Positions 19,940 through 61,470 of a stretch of 64,000 nucleotides of DNA are shown one piece after another. Position 1 is the first letter of the stretch. Each line of letters starts with the position of its first letter. Under the pieces are notes generated by a model that saw only the letters and a program-made list of their open reading frames with translations, was not told where the DNA came from and did not search any database. Both the position numbers and the translations under genes were made by a program. The DNA lies in assembly GCA_033807775.1 (NCBI GenBank), contig CM066312.1:28493696-28557695 (forward strand), read 5' to 3'. Source of the DNA: Saussurea involucrata (Eukaryota; Streptophyta; Magnoliopsida; Asterales; Asteraceae).

Positions 19940-20415
19940 GTTTAAATTTTTGTTTGAAAAGGAATTCACTAGATCTTATGGTCTAACTCTTGCTTTTCAA
20001 AACTTACAAATAAATTACAAGTAAAGAGTATAGTTAGGAGTTCATGCAAGAAGGGAAAGAGGAGGTTATGCAATAGAAGAGGCATGGTTTAACAGAGGCT
20101 TGTAATTCACCATTAGAGTTATTGTAAATCTCAGCTGTGGATGTGTATATCCGATGCGTACCTTGAGTTGAGTATGATGTATTTTGGTATACTTCAGGAC
20201 CGTTTTTGTTATAATGCATTGTTTTTGCAATTGTCGGTTTTGGGTTATTACATTCACGAACCCAACTCGTTAAAAATAAATGCAACAATAGGGACCCAAC
20301 TCGTTGTAACTATAGAAACCCAACTCGTTAGTTTATGCAACTATAATTTTGTAATGTTTGAAAATACAGACGGAATCCGTTAAAACACCAAACTGCGTGA
20401 AGGAAAAATAGAGCT
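19940..20415. other. Intergenic, no gene seen
   Basis: A/T-rich sequence with three imperfect copies of GACCCAACTCGTT (about 20257-20330) and no supported coding region. Confidence 0.5.
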
Positions 20416-20910
20416 CACTCTACAAGACAACAAAATTGGGTTTATGAGACGCTTAAGATTGGGTTTATGGGACGCTTAAAATTGGGTCTAAGCGTCCTAA
20501 TAACATACTTTCAGAACTTAAGTTTACAAGACTAAACTATATAACGTTTTATCCAAAAGTGTTACACTAGGTTTATAGGACACTTGTTGGCGTTTTATCA
20601 ATTTTTTTAACACTTTTAAAACTAAAATGACATCAACTATTTTATACGACACTGTTTGAAAAAGAGTCATAAACATAGGTTTCCTATAAAAAAAAAGATG
20701 TGTTTATAGGACAATTTTTATAATTTGACACTTTATTCTTAAAATGTCCTAAAACTTGTTAAAACAACTAAAATACGTTCTATAAACCTATTGTAACACT
20801 TTTAGATATGACGCTTTATGATTTGCCCCTATAAACTCATATCTTAAAAGTACGTTATTAGGACGCTAATACATTTTAAATTTCCTATATGCCCAATGTT
20901 ATTTGTTGTG
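20416..20910. mobile_element. CACTA-like non-autonomous remnant
   Basis: Left edge CACTCTACAAGACAACAAAA resembles the CACTACAAGAAAA end of plant CACTA elements; the right edge TTTGTTGTG resembles its inverse. In between are many short subterminal-like repeats in both directions (GGACGCTT, GTTTATAGGACA, GCGTCCTAA), as is usual for this class. There is no transposase. The ends are degenerate, so this is tentative. Confidence 0.45.
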
Positions 20911-21095
20911 CTAATTTTTTCAAATAATAATATATGATTTTAACATGAATATGAACTACACAAACGATATAAACTAATCGTCTTAAATCATGATTTTATG
21001 AATATCTGAAAAGTAATTGAATATAATTAAAAAAACTATTTTGCAAATATATAATATTGATTGCGAAAACAAAAAAAACAAAAAAATAATAAAAG

Positions 21096-21640
21096 TTCAT
21101 CAACTTGTCTGACTACATATAAAATAAATTCGGATTAAATAATTGTTGAGCAAACAGAAGTGATTATCAATGAAGATGGATTAGTAGGTATAAACACCTC
21201 TTATTCTATTTATTTTTTTTGGAAGGCATAGCGGCATCAACCCCACGATCAACTACCACGAACACACGCACGCACACCTCCCGAGCGGTATCAATAAGTG
21301 CTTGTTTGAGGAATATAAATTCATCAAATTGTCTGACCACATATAAAATAAATTCGGATTAAATAATTGTTGAGCAAACAGAAGTGATTATCAATGAAGA
21401 TGGATTAGTAGGTATAAACACCTCTTATTCTATTTATTAAGTTTTTAAATAAGTGCTTGTTTGAGGAATATAAATTCATCAAATTGTCTGACTACATATA
21501 AAATAAATTCGGATTAAACAATTGTTGAGCAAACAGAAGTGATTATCAATGAAGATGGATTAGTAGGTATAAACACCCCTTAGTCTATTTATTCTTTTAG
21601 TTACAAGTTTGTAAATAAGTGCTTGTTTGATGAATATAAA
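21096..21640. repeat. Three-copy direct repeat upstream of CHY1
   Basis: A unit beginning near TTCATCAA(A/C)TTGTCTGA and including TGATTATCAATGAAGATGGA and GGTATAAACACC occurs at about 21096-21210, 21328-21440 and 21475-21590. The spacing differs because an 80-bp segment interrupts the first interval. Copies differ by only a few bases. It ends about 350 bp before the CHY1 start codon. Confidence 0.85.
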
Positions 21641-21810
21641 TGAGGAATATCCGTGTTTCTAAGAAAAGAAGGTGTATCAAATATATTTTTTGAAATAATA
21701 TATTTTTTAGTAAGACCTGTATTAAAATAGGGATGCCACTCACATAACTATGTTTTTTTTCTTTTTTATCCATTTTTATTTTTATTTGGAAGAAAAAGAA
21801 AACTTATTTA

Positions 21811-21990
21811 ATGGGGCCTTGGGCCGGCAAAAGTGCAAAGCGAATTTCCACTTCCAACTTGTTCACCTTGTTTATTTGTTGTTTGGAGATCTAGTCAGAA
21901 ATAATCTCCAGGCTTTGGATTTCCAATAGTGTTTCGCAGCTCTACTTGGAGTTGCTCATTGTTCTTACGAATCAATCTCCATTGACATTC
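21811..21990 (+). promoter_or_regulatory. CHY1: CHY1 proximal promoter and 5' leader (probable)
   Basis: Upstream of the ATG at 21991 are GGGGCC (21813-21818) and TGGGCC (21820-21825), which match the site II type motif bound by TCP factors in many plant housekeeping promoters. No clear TATA box is close by. The stretch from about 21840 lacks transposon features and is C/T-richer, as expected of a leader. The exact transcription start is unknown. Confidence 0.45.
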
Positions 21991-54543
<32,553 letters not shown>

Positions 54544-55647
54544 GTAATTCCGGTTTGATCTTTACTCTTACTGTGTCATGCATTTTATAGTATAAAGTAA
54601 TGTTTCCAAAAGAGGATTTTTTTTGTACATGAATGATATATCATTAGGATTTAGGAGGAATGAATTTAGGGTACATAGCATTATTGAGCATGCAAATGTT
54701 GTATGTTTTCATTTTTCACACAAATCTTGTTTCATCAACCGAAAGTGGTAGGTGTATGTTTTTGTTGTTGGTCTTGAAATAGCAAGAATAATGTTGAATA
54801 ATTCCTAACCCGTATCACTTCAAAATTTTATTATGTCTAGGTGTATCCATGGTTTATGAAGTAACCCCTAGTTTTTTCTTACACAATGAAGATGTCAAAG
54901 CACATTCGCCTTCACCTAATAGGTAATCCTCATTAAGGTACGTTAGTGTATGAAGGCTCTTTAGCTTTTCGTGGGAGGTTGTAGTAGAAGTATTGTCTTA
55001 GTATGTAGTTTAGGCTCGATATATGATGGTATGTGTTATTGAGTGATAGAACTCAAGACATACTAGAATCATGGTCCCGAGGTAAGTTCTCGTGTATCTT
55101 TGTCACTTCTCTAAGCACTCTCTAACATATAATTTCTGAATCAAATATTCATTTGTACCATTTGTATGACAATGATTTATGGTCCACGTGTACGAGGATG
55201 TATAAGGTTAGAGTATTAGGAATCTCCAAAAGAGATACTTTAATTCATTTGGCAAAGAAAGGACTCGACTAATTAAAGGTAACACCATAGTAGGTCTAAT
55301 AATTATGAAGAGTCAAGTTATTACAATGATAACCCTTTTGGACACACGAATACCTAAGAGCAATACTCACTTTACAATATGTGGTTCAAAGTTTATCATG
55401 TCTTGAAGAGTGATGATGGAGTAAGAGAAACAAGTAAATATTTTCGGAGTTAGAGGAAAAAGGTGTCATTTGAGAATAGCATAGGGAAAGGTGTGTTTCC
55501 TTTAAGAGTAGTTGAGGGAATGCAATTAATTTTATATTTAATTTTAAGCACTTCAAGGGCTCAAAAAGTTGGGGTACACTATAGTGAATCGTGATAGTGG
55601 GAACAATTCTACCAAGTGACAACTTTATTCTTTCAGCAACGTCTTTT
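54544..55647. other. CHY1 intron 7, proximal part
   Basis: No exon, ORF or recognisable element; moderately A/T-rich unique-looking sequence. Confidence 0.5.
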
Positions 55648-56372
55648 TGTTAGGGTGTATGTCCACTTGATGATTTATGTAGCATACAACATTTATAAAA
55701 AACCTTGTATTGACATAAATTATGTATTGAATGATATGACTTGAATCTTAGTCTTTTGGGGGATTAGGACAACAGGTGTATTTGCCTAATTCACGTGACA
55801 TGACTTAAAGGCTAACTCATGAAAAGATGATGCATACGATCTTAGTTTCTTCAAAATAGGTAAAGATAGGAGGCGTAACTTACATTTAGCCTCCTAGAAA
55901 CACGAATCACATAAATACGCTTCTTGAGATTTCCAAAATTGGCTTCGAGAATTAAAACGTAAGAAAAACAATCAGTTCCTTTGCAAGTCTTGAAACAAAT
56001 AGTGCACGGGGAAGTAAGGTTGTTGTAATTTGGCTAATTGGTATTAGACTATTTGGGAACAAAAATAACAAATGGTAAGCTTAGGTTCAGTGTTGAATAC
56101 TAACTTATTAATCCATGTAAGTCAAATATTTATGTATGTATATAAGTTAAGGCAGTTAAGTTTGTGAAGGGACATGTCGTTTAGAATAGTTGTGTCTGTT
56201 AGAAAAGTCATACCAATTAATGAACCGGTATGATGGTTCGTATGTGTCTATTGGGAAAGTATAAATACCCATGTAAACTACTTTGTAAACCAACGATTGT
56301 TTACCAATAAAATTAGTGTGATTATTATTGTGATTCAATTGTTCATAGAAAGTACCGAGCAGTGGTACAACA
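55648..56372 (+). repeat. 5' LTR of the plus-strand Copia
   Basis: About 725 bp, TGTTAGGGTGTATG to GGTACAACA. It holds a good TATA box, GTATAAATACCC (56259-56270). Boundaries follow the TG...CA rule and the adjacent primer site. Confidence 0.75.
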
Positions 56373-56373
56373 G

Positions 56374-56386
56374 TGGTATCAGAGCC
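56374..56386 (+). other. Primer-binding site of the plus-strand Copia
   Basis: TGGTATCAGAGCC, exact tRNA-iMet complement, 1 bp after the LTR end. Confidence 0.93.
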
Positions 56387-57023
56387 GAAGGTTCGAACCA
56401 GAGAAGAGAGAGAGAGAAGAAATTGATCGGGATTAGATCAATAGAAAAAAAATCGATTAAGAGAAGAACCGATCGGGATTAGATCGTTCTTCAGAAAGGG
56501 TTAGAGAAACCCTAGTTCGATTCAGAAAAATCGAATAGAGAAAAAGACGTACCCGGTTGTGCGAAGGAGAAACCGCCGCCGTGTGCTTGCCGGAGAAGAG
56601 AACAGACAAGAGTAACCACCATTACCAGAGAAGAAAAGTGAAACACCGATTAACCACCACCACCGTTTGATTAGAAAGAAAACCAGAAGAAGAACTAGGG
56701 ACGATTGCAGTGTTGCCCTAATTGCGTGTAGAAGGAAGAAGGAAGGAAGCAGAAGCGTGTTTTATTTAGGAATAGAAAGGAACGCAGTTTATCATTTGGG
56801 ATTTGGGAATAAAAGAACGCCACTTTATAAAGCCCACAAGAATTCAAAAGGCCCAAGGGAAAATTAACAGGTTTTATATTTCCAATACTTGTTTTTTTCT
56901 ATTAGAGGAATAAATTAGAAAAATTTAGAATTTGCATATTACTATTGTGGATTAGACAGAAAGATTTAAGTTCGACTGTTATTAGAATTATATTGTTTTT
57001 AGAAGAAAACCAAATCGAAAGAT

Positions 57024-57115
57024 ATGTCGGGAGATAAAAACAAAAACAACAATCATGTTGTTGCTACACCGTTATCATCATATCAATGTCCAATTTTAAA
57101 CAATAACAATTATAC
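57024..57115 (+). pseudogene. Copia gag N-terminus, interrupted after 30 codons
   Basis: ATG gives MSGDKNKNNNHVVATPLSSY followed by QCPILNNNNYT, the typical start of plant Copia Gag just before the conserved tryptophan region. The next base belongs to an inserted LTR. Confidence 0.8.
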
Positions 57116-57990
57116 TGTCAGGATCGAATCTTAACAAGACAATAAACACTTAGAATTCAGAATTAAAGAATCTGCGGAAAAGAACTTTAATTCTCACAAT
57201 CAAGAACAATGTAACAGAAAATTCACCACTTTGTGTATTCACTAAATCGACTCACAAGATTACAACCAAACCTCAATCTTGTTGAACAGGCTCAACAAGA
57301 CGACTTCTACTTCTCTAGAAATAGGGTTCTAAAACCTTGAGGTTAATTCTCTCTAAAATACAATCGAATTTAGAATTTTCACTTGTATATTATCTATATT
57401 CTCGTCTATTCTAATAGCTATCTATCAATACTATTTATACAAAAATAATTACAAGATAACTATCAAAAAGTAACTTGATCTTCTAAATCTTCGTTAAACA
57501 TATCTTGATCAATTCCTTCTTTGTCTCCAAAAATATCGCATACCAACCTTAACAAACTCAGCAGTATTAACCTTCATTCTTCATGAGCAGTACTAACAAT
57601 CTCCAGCAGTATTAACTTTGTTCAGCAGTATTAATGATATTCCAGCAGTAGTAATATACCAGCAGTATTAACTTTGTTCAGCAGTATTAATGATATTCCA
57701 GCAGTAGTAATATACCAGCAGTATTAACTTTGTTCAGCAGTATTAACCATGTACCAGCAGTACTAACCTTGACTTGCAGTAGTAACTTTGACAAGCAGTA
57801 CTAACCTCACATAAGCAGTATTAATAATGTTCCAGCAGTATTAATATCTCAGCAGTACTAACCTTGAACTAGCAGTAGTATCTTTGTTCTGGCAGCACTA
57901 ACATTGATCTGGCAGTACTAACTTGATCTGGCAGTAGTAATGTTGTTCTGGCAGTACTAACCATACTTAGCATATCTTCAGTTCCCAACA
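57116..57990 (-). repeat. 3' LTR of the nested Copia-like element
   Basis: 875 bp, TGTCAGGATCG to GTTCCCAACA. The minus-strand TATA box TATAAATAG lies at about 57430-57439. Its right 400 bp are dominated by the GCAGTAxTAA repeat (57561-57960). Confidence 0.85.
57561..57960. repeat. GCAGTAxTAA repeat cluster, more than 20 units
   Basis: Units AGCAGTATTAAC, AGCAGTACTAAC and AGCAGTAGTAAT recur at about 15-20-bp spacing; a pair of about 60-bp blocks near 57617-57720 is an exact-looking duplication. It lies in the U3 part of the LTR relative to the minus strand. Confidence 0.92.
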
Positions 57991-58053
57991 CTCTCCCCCT
58001 AACTTGACTTTTCAGGATGAGAAGTTAAGTTCTTCAGATGATGCTTCCAAAAC

Positions 58054-59022
58054 CTAATCATCAACGCATAAATTTGGATCCAATCCCAGACTTTGATTGA
58101 GAATCCTTTTTACAAGGTATCTTGCCATCTTAGAGTCTTTGTCACTCACCAACTTAGCATGCAGCATTCCATTCAACGTTTTCATGCTGTGCTTGTATAC
58201 AACATCCACCAAATAATATTCATGAAATGTATTGTCAAGAGAGATGACATACACTCCACAATTCTCAATGAGCATCCAGTTGGTGATGACTTGAAAATTC
58301 CTTGCCATCAAATACTGAACTGCTTCTGGTTTGAACATTAAGCACAAGTATTCAAGAACCATCTTGGTGATAGACATACCTTGCTCTGTCAGCATGTTTC
58401 CATATAGCCTCATTCCCACCTTGAACATCTCTTCCAAGTCAGATCTAGAGCATGTTCTGATAAGTTTTCCCCAAGTAGGACAAACTTCAAACTTTCCATC
58501 TGCCCTTTTGATTCTGATGAACTCCTTTCTTCCATCTTTCAATGTGTCCCAGAAGATGATTTCAGGAGCCATAGAAGATATTGGTTCAGCTTGGATTGGA
58601 TTAGTATTAACCACAGTAATATACAAATCACATTGAGCATTTGGCAGTGATTGTACATTGCTTGGTTGGCCTGATGAAGTTGCCACTTCTTCTTCAGCAA
58701 CTTTTGGATCAGTTTTCTCTTTCACTGCTTCCTCCTGGGCTTCTTCTACAGCTGGATCCACCCTTGGCTTCTTTACATCTTTCTTCTTTGAGGCTATTGT
58801 CATTGTTCTTGGCCTCTTTGTTCTTTTGAAAGATTTAACAGCTTCAGGAGTGGTTTCAACTGTTTCTTCTTTGTGGCTTTTAGCAGCACTAACAGTTTCT
58901 GCAGCCTTTTGTTTTTCAGCAGCAGTAACCATTTCTACTGCTATAACTGTTACTGCTTCTTTTATGACCTTTAATACTGCTGCTTCGACACTGTCCTTCA
59001 CAATCCAATATATCTCTTCATC
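58054..59022 (-). pseudogene. 3' ORF of the Copia-like element (N-terminus missing)
   Basis: Open minus-strand frame that enters from the interruption at 59022 and runs to a stop just below 58057. The Met at 59001 is internal, so it is not a true start. First third: Ala/Lys/Glu-rich, low-complexity (VTAAEKQKAAETVSAAKSHK, KRTKRPRTMTIASKKK). Last two thirds: folded-looking region with WDTLKDGRKEFIRIKRADGK, FEVCPTWGKLIRTCSRSDLE and NCGVYVISLDNTFHEYYLVD. Such tails occur 3' of RNase H in asterid Copia elements, but I cannot name a domain. It is open and unbroken for over 320 codons. Confidence 0.6.
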
Positions 59023-59480
59023 TGTAACGTCCCAAAAATTACAAGGAATTTAAAATTTTTAAAAGTAATACATTTCATTATAATCAAACCAAAAGTAAAC
59101 AATTCCCATTACAATAAGAATAAACGTCGTTATTTAAAACCATCAATAAAGTTTAAACAGCGGAAAAGTTATATAATTAAATCCCCTTTTAACAAAAGTT
59201 TAACTTAAACAATCCTCGCCTCGCGCCCGTGTGTACCGTCATGCCCGACTGCTACTCGCACCTGAAAACACAAGATTTTGGGAAGGGGTAAGCACGAAGC
59301 TTAGTGAATTCAACCACCATAATTAACACAGTTATTCCACACTACCCCTAAAACAGATAGTTGCATATAAACAAGCATACAAGTCTACGAACAAATCATA
59401 AACATGCATACCTACACCATCCCACCCAAAAGGCATACGTCGGTCCCACCGACCACACGATAACCGTGCAAGCATTACCC

Positions 59481-59600
59481 GGTCCCACCGAGTTCCTACG
59501 CCACCCGCGTATACAATTTCGGCCCCACCGAGTTCCTACGCCACCCGCGTATACAAATTTCGGCCCCACCGAGTTACTACGCCACCCGCGTATACATAAC
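59481..59600 (+). repeat. Three-copy 40-bp tandem repeat in LTR
   Basis: Units CCCACCGAGTTCCTACGCCA with CCCGCGTATACA, copies at 59481, 59521 and 59562, differing by one to three bases. Confidence 0.92.
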
Positions 59601-60559
59601 AATAAAGGTCCCACTAGACACCCCACTATCTAGTCCCACATCACAATTAAATAAAGCTACCACACACGTGCTATCGTAATGTAAAAGTAACCGATATTAA
59701 AAATAGTGAGAGAACTCACCTCGTAAGCGCGCCTAGCTCACAAACAATAATTCAAGCTCCACAAATCCAAGATCACTTCCCGACACCTAAACGAACGTTA
59801 AAACGTATCAATACGTGGCCCGGACCCTAAAACATGACGCACGATTAAACTGTCGCTAAAAAGACTTTTTGGCTTAGAAAACCAGGTCTGTTCGGGACCT
59901 GTTTCGACCTCCTTAAACCCATAAATCCTCAATTAAAATTAACTACCCTCTAGGTCCGGGTCTTAGCTTTCCAGGGACGTATCGCACGCGCTCTAACGAT
60001 TTTTCTACAATTTATTATGGATTTTACAAAACTGGTTAACTGCACAGCGAAAAACAGCACCTTTCGTTATAAAACAGCAGTTTGACACTAGCTACGGTCC
60101 GAACTGGTTTTTCCGCAAAACATAAGAAACTTACTAGACTCAGAATGGGAACTTTTGGCACTGGTTTCATCCCAATCCGACATTCCTAGCAGAAGTTATG
60201 GCTTTCCCAAAACAGTGGCAGAAACTGTGACTTTTAAAACGGAACGCGATCTGTCACATCCGGACCTGCTGTATAAACAGTCAAATTACGCCTATCTAGA
60301 GGCCGAACCGGACTTCCGCTAAAACACGAAAAGTGTGCCCGGCACAGAATGTGAACCGTGGGCACCGGATTCGCCTCAATCCGAGCTACGACGGAAACGT
60401 TATGGCCGTCGCAAAACAGTGGCAGACAAACGTTTTCACATAAAATGATAACTAAAGGTTATAATCCCATTAAGTCAATGCTTAATCCAAACAGCCCCGA
60501 ACAGCCTACAAGCTTACTGGAAAGGGCTATTCTACGCTGGACAACAACCGTGCACCACC

Positions 60560-60990
60560 CACTGCCGCCTCCGGCGGCGGTGGTGGTCGGCGGCGGCGAC
60601 GAGGGTTACGGTAACACCTTCCGGCGAAACCTCCCAACATCGCCCACCCCGACTCCCCCGCAACCACACCCGCACCTGCACACACTGCACCCACCCTTCT
60701 TCCGCCACCACGGCGGCGTGCAGCGGCGGCCTCACCGCCGGTAGCCGTGGCTGCGGCGGTGGTGGTGGCGGTTCACGACAGAAAATTGGCAACACAACAA
60801 CGAGAAGGAAACGAACCTACCTCGATGCGACTCTTCCTTCTCCCCGCTTCCGGCAACAAACGACGGCGTCTCTCTCTCTCTCCGGTGTCACTCTCTCTTC
60901 TCCGGCGTCACTCTCTCTTCTCCGGCGAACTCTCTCTCCTCCGGCGAACACTCTCTCTCTCTCTCTCTCTCTCTCGCTGCACCTCTCTCT
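60560..60990. repeat. GGC-rich and CT-rich simple sequence in LTR
   Basis: GGCGGCGG/CCGCCACC-type stretches (60560-60780) followed by CTCTCT runs with TCCGGCG spacers (60870-60990). They lie far above the base composition around them. Open frames here are compositional. Confidence 0.8.
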
Positions 60991-61470
60991 CTCACCGGCA
61001 AGGATAGTGGCGGCGCTGGTGGTTGCTTCGGTGGTTAGCAGCGGCAGCAAAGATAGGAGAATGATCACACGGTGGGTGGGGGTTGTCTTCACGGCGCCGC
61101 ATGAAAAGAAAAAAAACGAGAAGCAAACTTAGGGCTGTCCTTTCCTCACTTCCCTTGCACATCACGAAACACAAAACCAACACAAAAGTGGGTCTCGGTT
61201 TTAACATTTGCATGGGCCAAGCTCAAGCCAAGCTTTGGTCCTTTAACACAATTGATCCCTCAACGATTCTCAAACGTCCTCTAAAACCCCTACTAAAAAT
61301 TAACACATGTGGTCAAAGGTGATAACTCTCGATAACTAAAACTATAAATGTTTTGACATATTTAACAATTTGGTCCAAATCGTCGAACCCCGTTAACGGA
61401 AACCACGTTAAACAAAACTTTTAAAAAGAATTAAAACAAAGAAATTACATACCGGGATACGGGCTTTACA

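Larger units (their letters stand above)
55648..57115 (+). mobile_element. Copia element, plus strand, 5' part (LTR, primer site, gag start)
   Basis: LTR 55648-56372, primer site 56374-56386, untranslated leader, then gag from 57024. It is interrupted at 57115 by another Copia element in the opposite direction. The remainder must lie beyond the nested elements, outside the window. Confidence 0.85.
57116..59022 (-). mobile_element. Copia-like element, minus strand, 3' part, nested in Copia gag
   Basis: 3' LTR 57116-57990, polypurine tract (AAGTTAGGGGGAGAG, minus strand, about 57991-58006) and a long 3' ORF (58054-59022). It is cut at 59023 by a LARD-like LTR. Flank TATAC (57111-57115) is the presumed duplication; its partner is outside the window. 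Confidence 0.82.
59023..61470 (-). repeat. 3' LTR of the second LARD-like element
   Basis: TGTAACGTCCC to GGGCTTTACA. It contains the hairpin TAAGCACGAAGCTTA (59289-59303), a three-copy 40-bp repeat (59481-59600), a GC-rich GGCGGC stretch (60560-60780) and a CT-rich run (60870-60990). Confidence 0.82.

Noticed and set aside
57561..57960. CRISPR array
   Set aside because: Units are 10-12 bp with short, repetitive spacers, in a plant LTR; no unique spacers or cas genes.
60358..61092. Pro/Arg-rich and Arg/Glu-rich open frames
   Set aside because: They come from GGC-rich and CT-rich simple sequence in an LTR.
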